From Dongshaea marina (GTDB taxonomy: Bacteria > Pseudomonadota > Gammaproteobacteria > Enterobacterales > Aeromonadaceae), in NCBI RefSeq assembly GCF_003072645.1, contig NZ_CP028897.1, forward strand, positions 2,679,658 through 2,743,657: DNA of 64,000 bases, given 5' to 3'. The stretch's first letter is position 1, and each line of letters opens with the position of its first letter. A program made the position numbers and the translations under genes. The notes beneath the pieces were generated by a model. The model ran no database searches. It was not told where the DNA came from and saw nothing but the letters and a program-made list of their open reading frames with translations. This document shows, piece after piece, positions 1 through 11,566 of the stretch.

Positions 1-3000
1 GATGATGCTCATCTATTAGTCGTTGGGGCCCCTGCTGATGATGGTCTGGGGCAAGATAACGCCAATAACTATGGTGCCGTGTATCTCATCACCTTTAGCG
101 ATATCAATTTCAGTGGCGGCGATCATGTGGGCCTCATCGGAGTTGGCTACACAGGGTCTAAAGATCTCAAGCTTGATGGGGATCTTCCCGGGATTTTCCT
201 GTCCGATGGCGATAACCTGGGAAACAGCGTGTCACTCAGTGGATCGGGCACCCTGCTAGCCATTGGTGCGCCAAAAGATGATGGCTGGAATGGTACAATC
301 CAGGATGTCGGAGCGGTCCATCTGGTGAGCTTTGGCGATAAATTCTCATCTCCTACCCTTAGAGCCAGCTTAGGTTATGACTACGCTAATCTTGCCAAGA
401 GTATCAATCTCTCTTCCACCACCGCAGCCTACGACTATTTTGGCTCTGCTGTTGCACTCAATGGCGATGGCACCAAGCTTGCGGTCACCGCCCCCGGCGA
501 TGATGGCCAGATAGCCACGTCCGGCGACTATGGAGCGGCTCACCTCTTTACCTTTAGTGACAGCAATTTCAGCAATGGCTCTCTCGATGCTACTCTCGGT
601 AAGGATTACACGGGAGGAAACAACCTGGCAATTTCATTAGCCAGCTCCGAACAATTTGGCCAAAGTGGGATCTCATATAACGCGACTGGCAATCAGCTGG
701 CCATTAGCGCACGCTATAGCGATGGCTTCAGCAGCTCCTCCAATGACTCGGGTTCCGTTTACCTGTTTAGTGCCACAGAGCAGGCAACGGCTGTTGCCAG
801 CTATAGCTACTCAGATAACCCGACTGAAACCTCAAGACTTCAAACCAGCGCCCTGAAAGCATTATTAGATGCTGGTACAGATGTCACTCTGCAGGCCAGT
901 AACGATATCACCCTGGAGCAGGATCTAACGGTTGATAATGGGAGCGGAGATGGTGGCTTCCTGTATCTTCAAGCTGGACGTAGCGTCCTACTCAACGGTT
1001 CGATCACCACAGATAATGGTCGGCTCGCAATAGTTGCCAACGATAACGCCAGCTCCGACGTTGTTGATGCTAACCGAGATAGTGGCTCCGCCACCATCAC
1101 AATGGCGGCTGGAACCAGTATTACTGCAGGCACAGGTGAAGTAAGTTTCGAGCTGTTTGAGGGGGCAGGAAACACCTACAGTGACTCGGGAGATATCAGC
1201 CTACAGGCAGTCAGTGGCAAAACCATTCAGATCATCAACAAGGGACCCACCGCAGGCTCTGGAATTATCCTCAATGGAATCCTCACCTCCAGTGCTGAAG
1301 TTCAAGACAATTACGGGATCCTGTTAGTGGGTGATGAGTTTACAAATAATGTTGGAAGCGGAGCATTCAGTGTCGGCGGAGGATATCGCTATCTGGTGTG
1401 GACCGAGAACCCTGCCAGCAATAATCTGAACAGTCTGAGCTACGATTTTAAACAATACAATGCCAACTATGCTACTTATCAGTTTAACTTTCTAGGTGAT
1501 GGCCCCGGAGTTTATGTACAAGATGCAGGCAGTGGCTTCCTCTATACCCTGGCACCCAGTATCACCGCCAATCTGACCGGCTCTGCCAGCAAAAGTTACG
1601 ACGGAACAACCACTGCAAGTATCACTGGTGCCGGTTATACAACCTCAGGTGGAGCAGTCGATGGTGATAGTGCAAATATCACAGCCGCCACCATAGACAG
1701 TGCCGGTTTTGATACCAAGAATGTTGGTACCAGTAAGACGGTCACCGCCAATATTTCAGGTCTGACGATCTCGGGAAGTAATGGAGGTGTCACTGTTTAT
1801 GGCTACCAGGGACCATCGAGTACAAGCGGTGTTATCGGGATCATCACCCAGCGTGATGTTTCGGTGAATAACGCCACCGCCGATAGCAAGGTCTATGATG
1901 GCCTCACCACGGCAAGCATCAATTCCGCCGGAACTCTGACCGGCCTGCAAAATGGTGAAACCCTGACCCTTAACAGCGGTAGCGCCAGCTTTGCGAACAA
2001 GAATGTCGGCTCAGGCAAGACGGTCTCCTTCTCCGGATTTTCCATCTCCGACGGCACCGGGCTTGCCTCCAACTATAACTTCACCGGGGTGGTCGATTAC
2101 ACCTCAGGGATCATCACCCAGCGCGCTGTGTCGGTGAATAACGCCACTGCCGATAGCAAGGTCTATGACGGCCTCACCACGGCAACCATCAACTCCGCCG
2201 GAACTTTGACCGGATTGCAAAATGGTGAAACCCTGACTCTCAATAGCGGTAGCGCCAGCTTTGCGAACAAGAACGTCGGCACCGGCAAGACGGTCTCCTT
2301 CTCCGGATTTTCCATCTCCGATGGCACCGGGCTTGCCTCCAACTATAACTTCACCGGGGTAGCCGATTACAGCTCTGGGATCATCACCCAGCGCGATGTG
2401 TCGGTGAATAACGCCACCGCCGATAGCAAGGTCTATGACGGCCTAACCACGGCTGCTATCAACTCCGCCGGCACCCTCACCGGGTTGCAAAATGGTGAAA
2501 CCCTGACCCTTAACAGCGGTAGCGCCAGCTTTGCAAACAAGAACGTCGGCACCGGCAAGACCGTCTCCTTCTCCGGATTCTCCATCTCCGACGGCAGCGG
2601 GCTTGCCTCCAACTATAACTTCACCGGGGTGGCCGATTACACCTCAGGGATCATCACCCAGCGCGCTGTGTCGGTGAATAACGCCACTGCCGATAGCAAG
2701 GTCTATGACGGCCTCACCACGGCAACCATCAACTCCGCCGGAACTTTGACCGGATTGCAAAATGGTGAAACCCTGACTCTCAATAGCGGCAGCGGCAGCG
2801 CCAGCTTTGCGAACAAGAACGTCGGCACCGGCAAGACCGTCTCCTTCTCCGGATTTTCCATCTCTGATGGCACCGGGCTTGCCTCCAACTATAACTTCAC
2901 CGGGGTGGCGGATTACAGCTCGGGGATCATCACTCCCCTCGCCATCACAGGAAACGGTATTACCGCCAGCGATAAGGTCTATGATGGGAGCGTGACAGCC

Positions 3001-6000
3001 TCGCTGAATAAGGCTGGAGCAGGGTTAGTCGGCGCAATAGGCGGCGATGATGTAGCAATCGATACCAGTGGAGCCACAGGCGCTTTTGCTGACAAGCATG
3101 TGGGAGTCAATAAATCCGTTACCATCAGCGGGCTGAGCCTGAGTGGCAGTGATGCCTCCAACTATACGATTAGCGATAACAGTGGTGCAGCTGCCGATAT
3201 TACCAGGCTTGGGATCTCAGCCATCAACATTAACGCCAGTGACAGGGTGTATGATGCAACAACCAGCGCTAACATAGATACAGGTTCGGCTGCACTTTCT
3301 GGCAAGGTGTCCGGAGATGATCTCGCTTTGAATGTGGCCAGTGCCAGTGGAAGCTTTGCAGATAAACATGTTGCCACCAATAAAGCGATCACTATATCTG
3401 GACTGGCGCTCACCGGCTCAGATGCGGGCAACTATACGGTCACAGATAACAGCAATGCCACTGCCAGCATTAGCGCTCTTGGGATCACGGCCATCAATAT
3501 CACCGCCAATGACAAGGTTTATGATGGCAACACGACCGCCAGCCTCAACACCGGCAGTGCCACCCTGTCAGGGGCCCTGGGAGGTGACAATGTCAGCCTG
3601 GATCTAACAAGTATCAGTGCAAGTTTCGCAGATAAGCATGTCGGCACAGCCAAGAGTGTAAGTATCGGCGGGCTGGGGCTTAGTGGCTCGGATAGCGGCA
3701 ACTACACAATCACAGACAATAGCAATGCCAGCGCAGATGTCACACCGCTGACCATCAACGCCATCAGCATAACGGCCAGTGACAAAGTCTATGATGCCAG
3801 CACCACGGCGGTGCTCAATACCACCTCTGCCAACTTGTCCGGACAGATCCTCAGTGATGATGTCACCCTCAATAGCGACGCTGCCAGTGGCCAGTTTGCC
3901 GATAAGCACGCGGGAGCGAACAAGGCTGTCACCATCTCCGGACTCACCCTGACAGGAGCTGATGCGAGTAACTATAACGTCATTGATAACAGTGGTGCCA
4001 CGGCCAGTATCAGTAAGCTGGCAATACAGTCCATCAATATTACAGCCAGCAACAAGGTCTATGATGGCAACACAACCGCCAGCCTCAACACCGGCAGCGC
4101 TGATCTCTCCGGAACCCTGGGAGGTGATGATGTGAGCCTGGATACGGGCAGTATTAGCGGGTTATTCGCGAATAAAAACGCCGGAAACTCTAAAAGCATC
4201 ACGATCGGCGGCTTGCTACTCAAGGGTGCCGATAGCAACAACTACAGGGTCACCGACAACAGTGGTGCCAGTGCCGATATTACGCCACTTGGAATCACCG
4301 CCACCGGGATCACCGCGGCAGACAAGGTCTACAATGCCAACACAGTAGCCATTATCAATACAGGAGCTGCGGCACTGTCCGGTGAGGTATCAGGCGATGA
4401 TGTCACGCTTAATGTGAACTCAGCTTCAGGTAGCTTTGCAGATAAACAGGTGGGGACAGATAAAGCGGTCACCATCAATGGTCTCCTGTTAACCGGGGCA
4501 GATGCTGGCAACTATAGCATCAGTGATAACAGTGGAGCGACTGCCGATATTAGTCACCTTGGGATCACCTCGAGCGGAATTACGGCGCAAGATAAAGCCT
4601 ATGATGCGACCCGGGTTGCAAGCATAGACACCTCGGGGGCAACTCTCAATGGGGTTTTATCCGGAGACCTGGTGACCCTGAATACAACCAGTGCCTCCGG
4701 CCAGTTCGCCGATAAAAATATCGGAACTAACAAGCCGGTGACCATACTTGGTCTGAGCCTGACCGGAAGCGATGCGGGCAATTACAGGGTTTCCGATAAC
4801 AGTGGAGCAACCGCAGACATCACGACAGCAACCGGAACCGTCATCACCACAAGTGGCATCATTGCCCAAGACAAAGTTTATGATGGCACTACCTCGGCGC
4901 AGATTAATACCGGTGGATTTAGCTTTTTTGGCGCCATTGGGGGGATGATGTCACTCCGGATGCTTCGGGTGCCACAGGTAATTTTGCCGATAAGCATGTG
5001 GGTCAAAATAAAGCCGTCACCATCAGCGGCATCACCCTCACCGGAGCGGATGCCGGTAACTACAGCTTTGTCGAAGGTAGTGGCGCCACCGCAGATATCA
5101 CTCCCCGTCCCATCACTACCAGCGGCATAACCGCCGCAGATAAAGTCTATGATGCAACCCTTAGTGCAACCCTGAACTCCACGGGCGTCATACTCAATGG
5201 TGTACTGGGGCTTGATGATGTGACCCTCAATAGCAATAGCATCAGTGGCCAGTTTGCCGATAAAAATGTAGCCACCAATAAGCCGGTGGCGATCATCGGC
5301 CTCTCCCTGGGTGGCGTGGATGCAGGAAACTACAGTGTCATCGACAATAGTGGTGCACAGGCTGATATCACGGCGCGCCCACTAACTGTCGAAGATATTC
5401 AAACCACCCAGCCCCTGGTCAATGACAAAGTTTATGACGGAACCACCACTGCAACCCTCAACCTTGTGGGAGCAAGCTTTATCGGGGGCCTGAATGGTGA
5501 TGATATCAGGCTGGATACCACCAATCTTAGTGCCAGCTTCGCCGACAAGCATGTCGGACAAGGCAAACAGGTCACCGCCAGCGGCATTACTCTTACCGGG
5601 GGAGACGCCGGGAATTACTATATTGCAGATTACACTGCAGGGATTGCCGATATCACGGCGAAGCCGGTCACCAGCACAGGGATCACCGCTCAGGGCAAAG
5701 TCTATGATGCCTCAACCCTTGCCCAACTCGACACCAGTAACCAGGGGTTGAGTGGGATTGTCGCAGGCGATCTGGTCACCCTCAACAGCGACAGTGCCAG
5801 TGGCAACTTTGCCGATAAACATGCGGGAGCCAATAAAGGGGTCACAATTCTGGGGTTGATTCTCTCAGGCCCTGATGCTGCAAACTATAGTCTCTTAGAT
5901 GCCAGCGGTGCTACAGCGGATATCACCTCACGCCCTCTCACCGTGGACGATATCCAGAGAACTCAACCCCTGGTCAATGACAAGGTGTATGACGGGACAA

Positions 6001-8201
6001 CCACTGCCTCACTTAATTTAACCGGAGCAACCTTTGTCGGAGGGCTCAGCGGGGATAGTATCTGGCTTGATACCAGTAACCTCAGTGTCAGTTTCGCCGA
6101 TAAAAATGTCGGACAGAATAAACGGGTGACCGCAACTGGCATCACCCTGGCCGGGAGTGACGCCACCAATTACTATATTGCAGATTACACGGCTGGCACC
6201 GCTGACATTACTCCTAAGTCCATCACGATTAACGGCCTGACGGCACTTGATAAAGTCTATGATGGCAACCTTCAGGCATCCCTGGATACCAGTAGCGCCA
6301 CCCTAAGTGGTGTCCTTGAAGGGGATGATTTAAGTTTAAATGTCAGCAGCCTCAGTGGAACATTTTCAGATAAAAACGTCGCCAGTAACAAAAGTGTCAC
6401 CATCCAAGGGGTGAGTGCCAGTGGCAGCGATATTACAAACTACAGCCTCTTAAGTGTGTACAACACCCAGGCCGCTATCACAGCCAGGACACTCACCAGC
6501 TTTAATATTACAGCCAATAGCAGAGTGTATGATGGCAGCTCTTCTGTGACCCTGAATACCGGAGCAGCCACATTTGGTGGTCTGGTGGCCAGTGATGATG
6601 TCACTCTTGAGGCCGCAGCGGCTCAGGGAACACTGGCAGACAAAAATGCCGGTAATAACCGGGCGGTCTCAGTATCCGGGCTAACCCTGAGCGGGAGTGA
6701 TGCCGTGAATTATCAGGTGGTCGATGGCAACAATGCCAGCGCGACCATCAGTCAACTGGCGATCACCGCAACAGGCCTGGTTGCCCTGGATAAAGCCTAT
6801 GATGCCAGCACCATTACGAGTATCGATGCCAGTGCAGCCCAGTTAAATGGCGTACTGGCAGGCGATGAACTTAGCCTCGATTCAACCAGCCTGGCGGGCC
6901 AGTTTTCCGATAAAAATAGTGATACAGGCAAACCCGTGACCATCAGCATTCTGTCTTTAAACGGCGCTGATGCAACAAACTACAGCATTACGGATGCAAG
7001 CAATGCGCTGGCAGATATCACCCCCAAAGATCTCACCCTATCCGGTCTCACCGCAGGGGATAAAATCTATGATGGCAACACCACGGCCACCAGCATCAAC
7101 CAGGCAAGCGCCCTGTTTAACGGCCTGGTGGGCTCAGAGAGCCTCACCCTCGCCTCCGGCATCAGCGGAACCTTCAATGCTGCCGATGTCGCCGATGCCC
7201 ATACCGTGACTTTTAGCGGTATCACCCTCCTTGATGGCAATAACGGTGGTGAAGCTTCCAACTACAAATTAGTTAGCTGGAACACAGACTCCTCCAGGAT
7301 CACCGCCAAAACCCTCACCCTCTCAGGTGAGACAATCACAGCAGCCAACAAGGTGTATGACCACACGACCGATGCGACCCTCACCATCAGCGGCTACTCC
7401 CTCGAGGGCGTCGTCCATGGCGAAGATGTCACTCTAAATAGCACAGTCAGAGGTCACTTTAGTGACTGGAACGCCGGCGTTGGTAAGCCAGTGACCTATA
7501 GTGAAAGCGACTTCACCCTCAGTGGCACAGATACCGGAAACTACCAGCTGGATAGCAGCGACTTTGCTGGAACAACGACCGCAGATATCATCCCATACAC
7601 CCTGACCCTGAACTTCAATGCCCTGGATAAAGCATTCGACGGAACCACTGAGGTTACGGTAACCGCCACCCATGATGGCTATTCAATGGATGATCTTCTG
7701 CTTAGCTATAGTTCTAACTTCCTCTCTCCTCAGGTTGGTCTGAATAAGCCGGTGTCGATCTGGAATATCACCCTGGGTGGTGTCTATGCCTCAAACTATC
7801 AGCTCACCAGCACCACAGCCAGCACCACCGCCAGCATTACCGGAAGCGATCCCGGATATATCTCTCAGCAGGACTTTATACCACCCTACCCTCAACAAAA
7901 ATTGACAGAGATAGTCACAGTATCCAGCGACCCCTGGGATGTTGAGAGTGTCAGGCTTCAGTATGTTGAGTTAGCCGAGAGTGAGACCCAACCTCTTGTT
8001 AAGCCCGCCATTGAGGCTCAAGAGCAACAAGTCACTCAGGGAAATGTTTTACAACAAGTGAGCAAAGATGAAAGCCCCCGGGATCTCCCGGCTGATCCGA
8101 CCGAGGCTGATACGAGCAGCTCATCAGGAGGAGCAAGCTGTATTATCCAGAGCAACCAGAGATCCAGGCTGGTTACAGGTTCACAGTGCAACTCCAAGTA
8201 G
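1..8201 (+). CDS. Giant YDG-repeat secreted adhesin, 5' end outside window, frameshifted once
   Basis: The reading frame is open from base 1, so the start lies upstream. The visible part is about 2733 residues once one frameshift is corrected. Bases 1 to ~780 encode FG-GAP-like propeller repeats (motifs such as GSAVALNGDGTKLAV). Bases ~800-1560 look like a haemagglutinin-type beta-helix. Bases ~1570-7850 hold 23 YDG-type repeats of about 90 residues, each with a core like DKVYDG, then FADKHVG, then a GNY motif. The last ~115 residues are a non-repetitive acidic tail without an autotransporter barrel. In the family such proteins are large cell-surface or secreted adhesins; the ligand is unknown. 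The frame breaks at the G6 run 4939-4944, where adding one G restores the repeat pattern (GGDDVTPDASG) and joins the two ORFs. The break is probably a sequencing error. Confidence 0.85.
1840..2925 (+). repeat. Four near-identical tandem 270-bp repeats in the YDG adhesin
   Basis: Four copies begin at 1840, 2110, 2380 and 2650, each starting with the codons for IITQR. The period is 270 bp; the fourth copy is 276 bp because it carries an extra GGCAGC (two codons). The copies differ at only a few bases, whereas the other YDG units in the gene are clearly diverged. This points to recent amplification or gene conversion of one unit. Confidence 0.95.
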
Positions 8202-8209
8202 CGTCATAC

Positions 8210-8243
8210 GAGGCTTAACCGTATAAGTAAGCAGCTAAGCCTC
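8210..8243. terminator. Inverted repeat between convergent genes, possible bidirectional terminator
   Basis: GAGGCTTA at 8210-8217 is the exact reverse complement of TAAGCCTC at 8236-8243, with an 18-base loop. It lies between the stop of the YDG adhesin and the stop of the convergent DUF1566 gene. There is no strong T-run, so a terminator role is inferred from position only. Confidence 0.35.
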
Positions 8244-8254
8244 ACCAATTCGAT

Positions 8255-9637
8255 TTATCCTCTCACACAACGAACATAGTTATCGATCCGTACCGCATCC
8301 TGCTGGCCGCCAAGGGAGCTGAACTCTTTTGGATCGCCCACCTTGGGATCGCTTCTTTGAGCTCCTGCGCCGTGGGTATCCACACCACTGACCGAAGTAC
8401 AGGCCCCAAAGCAAACATAGTCCGCCATCCGAATGTTATCGCCATGGGTGGTACTGGACCAGAACCATCCCTTGGGATCACTCACCTTGAGATAGCGCTC
8501 ATCGATAGCCGGGCTATTTTTTTGATAATCCACTATGCTCTGCAGCTCTTTCACATTGGGCAGACGCCAGTCGCTATGATCCGCCAACTTCAGAGCCTCG
8601 CAATAGGCCAGGGCCTGTTGCCAGTTACGGGTCTTACCATCATCTTTTTGCTGCCAGGTGAGTCCCGTAGCCTTGTCCAATACAGTGCCATTGCTCAGAT
8701 CTTTAAACTGATTAGCTCCATACTCCTTGCCACGAACGCATCGGTAAAAAAGCTTATTCTGCCCGCGGGTCGGTGCCTGCTTGAGGTGCGCATCAAAGAA
8801 ATTAAAGAAAAAGGCGGCCTGTTGATCCCGCCCCCAATGTTTGCCCGAATAGATGGTACTGGACCAGGTCTGCCCCATCATCTCCACTCTGTGGGTCTTG
8901 AAGCGATCATTTTTCAGGATGCCCTTATCCGGCAAAGCCAAGTCAAAATAATTACTGTTGATATAGAAACGTCCCTCACCCTGGGAGCCGCTAAAATCGG
9001 CCAGCGAGAAGAGCTCTTTGATATTGGGCAGTCGCCAGTCATCATGGCCACCGAGGGTCAGGCTCTGACAGGCCTGCTCCGCCTGGTAAAACCCGAGTCG
9101 GGTCGCATTATGGGCCTTTTGCCAGGTCAAACCTGTGATCTCATCGGTCACAGTGCCATCGCCATTATTGTGATAGGCAGGCGCAGCACCCAGATACTGG
9201 GCATCCTGTCCATAGAAAGCAGCCCCCTCTTTTGGACAGGGGGTCTGGCGCTGATTATCAAAACAGTAACTTTGATTGGTATCCACCACTCGGCTCTCAA
9301 CCCTAATGGGGTTGTCCACCGTCCATTTTCCTCCGGGAGCACTTTGGGCAACACGTCCGACCTGGCGGCTGGATGAACTGCTGAGCTGAGCCACAGAGCT
9401 TCCGGCTCCCCGGCGATGGGTATCAGGTACACAGGCTTTTCCCTGTGGGGTCACATGGCAGCGTCCCTGTAGTTCTCCCCTTGGGGTAGTGAATTGACAG
9501 GCGGCCCATTGACTGGCCCCCTGACACGCCTGAACCGCGGCCTCAGGCGGCCCGTTCCGTGGAACAGCAAACACTGAAAAACTTCCCATCGTCAGCAATG
9601 CCGTAAAGATCACGGGCATCAGACTCAGTCGCTTCAT
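8255..9637 (-). CDS. Exported protein with two DUF1566 (Lcl_C) domains
   Basis: A 460-residue protein with a hydrophobic signal peptide (LSLMPVIFTALLTMGSFSVFA). The DUF1566/Lcl C-terminal domain occurs twice, recognised by paired GLTWQ ... WRLPNIKEL and GLTWQQ ... WRLPNVKEL motifs followed by W-S-S-T and a closing CVRG motif. Family members are secreted or surface-associated proteins, some linked to adhesion; no enzymatic role is established. The ATG at 9637 is preferred because GGAG lies six bases upstream; an in-frame ATG at 9649 has a weaker site. It is convergent with the YDG adhesin and no operon partner is evident. Confidence 0.85.
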   Translation of the reverse strand: MKRLSLMPVIFTALLTMGSFSVFAVPRNGPPEAAVQACQGASQWAACQFTTPRGELQGRCHVTPQGKACVPDTHRRGAGSSVAQLSSSSSRQVGRVAQSAPGGKWTVDNPIRVESRVVDTNQSYCFDNQRQTPCPKEGAAFYGQDAQYLGAAPAYHNNGDGTVTDEITGLTWQKAHNATRLGFYQAEQACQSLTLGGHDDWRLPNIKELFSLADFSGSQGEGRFYINSNYFDLALPDKGILKNDRFKTHRVEMMGQTWSSTIYSGKHWGRDQQAAFFFNFFDAHLKQAPTRGQNKLFYRCVRGKEYGANQFKDLSNGTVLDKATGLTWQQKDDGKTRNWQQALAYCEALKLADHSDWRLPNVKELQSIVDYQKNSPAIDERYLKVSDPKGWFWSSTTHGDNIRMADYVCFGACTSVSGVDTHGAGAQRSDPKVGDPKEFSSLGGQQDAVRIDNYVRCVRG

Positions 9638-9699
9638 ACTCTTCTCCATCCATAGGGCCTGGATTCAGCCCTTTCAAACAAAACTAATTCGCATTCCAA

Positions 9700-10089
9700 T
9701 CAAGGTGACTCTGTGTAGGTAATGGCACAGATGATCGCGCCCTGAGGATCCTGAAGGACGCAAAAACGCCCGACATCCGGAATATCCGTAGCAGCACGCA
9801 GCAGCTTTCCTCCTGCTTTTTCAATTTTGGCAACCGTTGCATCGACATCATGCACAGTGACATAGTTGTACCAGGTGGGGGCCGCCCCCTTGCACTCATC
9901 GGGCAATGGCATGATCCCTCCAACAGGGACGGAGTCGACCTTGATCAGGGTGTAGTCAAACTCACCCATTGGAACCACCTCCATCTCCCAGCCAAAGATT
10001 GACTCATAGAAATCCCGGGCCGCAGTAACATCCTCTGTCATCAGCTCACACCAGCTAAAGGCCCCATGCTTTTTATTTTCCTCATTCAT
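9700..10089 (-). CDS. VOC-superfamily (glyoxalase/bleomycin-resistance fold) protein
   Basis: A 129-residue single VOC-fold protein. It shows the typical pattern of an N-terminal CELMTED segment, an ARDFY...FGW helix-strand, a central WYNYVTV strand, and the C-terminal D-P-Q-G-A turn. Proteins like this are often annotated as lyase-like or PhnB-like metal-dependent enzymes, but the substrate cannot be told from sequence. ATG at 10089 is chosen because GGAG sits seven bases upstream; the GTG two codons earlier overlaps that site. It stands alone between the DUF1566 gene and mocA, both on the same strand, with gaps on each side. Confidence 0.85.
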   Translation of the reverse strand: MNEENKKHGAFSWCELMTEDVTAARDFYESIFGWEMEVVPMGEFDYTLIKVDSVPVGGIMPLPDECKGAAPTWYNYVTVHDVDATVAKIEKAGGKLLRAATDIPDVGRFCVLQDPQGAIICAITYTESP

Positions 10090-10141
10090 AATCACACTCC
10101 CTGTTTAATTTCAGCTCGGTTAAGAGTAAGCAAGACTCGAT

Positions 10142-10756
10142 TTACCCCTCAACGGCTGGCTGTGACTGCTTCTGTAGCAATGGCCACAACGCTTCACCCT
10201 TCAGCAGGGCCCGATAGATCTCGGGCGTGTCGACATCAATACACACCCCGGGATCGTCCATGACCAGCGTCTGATATCCCAACTGTCTAAGCAACTGTTT
10301 CATCCTGCTTCTGGGATCTGACGCGAGAATCGCTTTTTTATAGCTCAGCGGCAGTAATACTGGATGCCCGTCTCGCCCCTGGTAATGAGGGAGAAGTGCT
10401 TGCTCGCCTCGTCCAATCCACAACCTCTGATATGTTTCAGGACGTACCAGAGGCATATCACCGTGGGCAATAAAAAAGTGCTCACAGCTCACTTCACGAA
10501 CCCCCGCCTGCAGGGAGCTAAATAATCCCTGGCGATAATCCGGGTTGTGACAAAAACGGATCCTTGAACTTTGAGGGAGCAGATCGCGAATTGCATCACA
10601 CTGATGACCCGTGACCACTATTACCTGCTGACAAACCGCTAATGCGTTTGCAATACTATGAGCCAGCAGTGGTAACCCCTTCCAAGACAAGGCCAGTTTC
10701 CAGTCCCCCATACGGCTCGACAACCCGGCGGCGGTGATAATGCACTCTGTGTTCAC
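10142..10756 (-). CDS. mocA: MocA/YgfJ-like molybdenum cofactor cytidylyltransferase
   Basis: A 204-residue nucleotidyltransferase that transfers CMP to molybdopterin to make the cytosine dinucleotide cofactor used by xanthine-dehydrogenase-type enzymes. The N-terminal motif ITAAGLSSRMG...K is the GT-A nucleotide-binding signature, and AHGDMPLV is the metal-binding loop; GRDGHPVLLP is the conserved C-terminal signature. The GTG at 10756 is preferred because GGGAG lies six bases upstream and the resulting N-terminus matches the family; longer in-frame starts add an unlikely tail. It is divergent from yqeC, as expected for the E. coli yqeB-yqeC-ygfJ set. Confidence 0.87.
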   Translation of the reverse strand: MNTECIITAAGLSSRMGDWKLALSWKGLPLLAHSIANALAVCQQVIVVTGHQCDAIRDLLPQSSRIRFCHNPDYRQGLFSSLQAGVREVSCEHFFIAHGDMPLVRPETYQRLWIGRGEQALLPHYQGRDGHPVLLPLSYKKAILASDPRSRMKQLLRQLGYQTLVMDDPGVCIDVDTPEIYRALLKGEALWPLLQKQSQPAVEG

Positions 10757-10789
10757 AACATACTCCCACATGATGAAAAGGATTATCAG

Positions 10790-11566
10790 ATGTGGCAAAA
10801 ACTGAATGTGGGGCAATGGCTCACATCACGCCCCCCACTCATCGCCTTGAGCGGTGCAGGAGGTAAAACCAGCTGCCTGTGGTACCTGGCGAATACCTTT
10901 GCCTGCCTGAATAAGTCTGTTCTTGCCACCACCACAACCCGGATGTTTTACCCGAAAAGCTCAGAGGTTAGCCAGTGCTGGATAGAGTCCGAACACAAAC
11001 TTTGCGCTCGCCTGACTCAGGACAGTCAGCCCGGAATTACCTTTGCCGCATCCGCTATGAGCTCACATCCAGATAAAGTAGCAGGAGTCACTCCCATGTG
11101 GCTAGAGGCGATTGTCCAACAAGGCAGATTCGATTTGATCCTGGTTGAAGCAGATGGTTCCCGCGGCCTGCCACTAAAGGCGCCGGCTTCCCACGAGCCG
11201 GTGATCCCCGTCTCAACCAAGACTCAGCTGATCATGACAGGTGCCGAATGCCTGTTAACCCCCCTCGATCCCAGGCAGATCCATCGCTGGCCCCATTTTG
11301 AAAAGATCACAAACGCCAAGTCCGGTGAGCTCATCGACCACAAAATGATCACCAGGTTATTCGCACACCCCCAGGGAATGCTCCAGGGAAGCCCGGCCCT
11401 AAGTCGAAAAATCTGGTTTATCAATAAAGCAGATCGCGGGGATCACAAAGCCCTGCAACAACTTGGTGAAACCGTCCTGACTCAAACTCCCCAGTTAGAT
11501 GAGGTCTGGCTCGGCCAGCTCAACTCTTCCCCCTCCATCATACGAATAATAAAGGAGAGACTATGA
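10790..11566 (+). CDS. yqeC: YqeC, selenium-dependent Mo-hydroxylase maturation protein
   Basis: A 258-residue protein with an N-terminal P-loop (ALSGAGGKTS) and a following TTTTRMF motif typical of YqeC. The mid-region has LVEADGSRGLPLKAP, also diagnostic of the family. It is thought to act in cofactor assembly for selenium-dependent molybdenum hydroxylases; the exact reaction is not established. Its stop overlaps the yqeB start by four bases (ATGA at 11563-11566), so the two are translationally coupled. The start lies 33 bp from that of the divergent mocA, so the promoters overlap. Confidence 0.88.
   Translation: MWQKLNVGQWLTSRPPLIALSGAGGKTSCLWYLANTFACLNKSVLATTTTRMFYPKSSEVSQCWIESEHKLCARLTQDSQPGITFAASAMSSHPDKVAGVTPMWLEAIVQQGRFDLILVEADGSRGLPLKAPASHEPVIPVSTKTQLIMTGAECLLTPLDPRQIHRWPHFEKITNAKSGELIDHKMITRLFAHPQGMLQGSPALSRKIWFINKADRGDHKALQQLGETVLTQTPQLDEVWLGQLNSSPSIIRIIKERL

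Noticed and set aside
1840-2925. Regular repeats that might suggest a CRISPR array
   Set aside because: The units are 270 bp, in frame and nearly identical throughout, with no short repeat-spacer pattern and no cas genes. They are coding repeats of a YDG adhesin.
8357-9376. A long + strand ORF opposite the DUF1566 gene
   Set aside because: It overlaps a gene with clear signal peptide and domain repeats on the minus strand, and its own product has no recognisable features.
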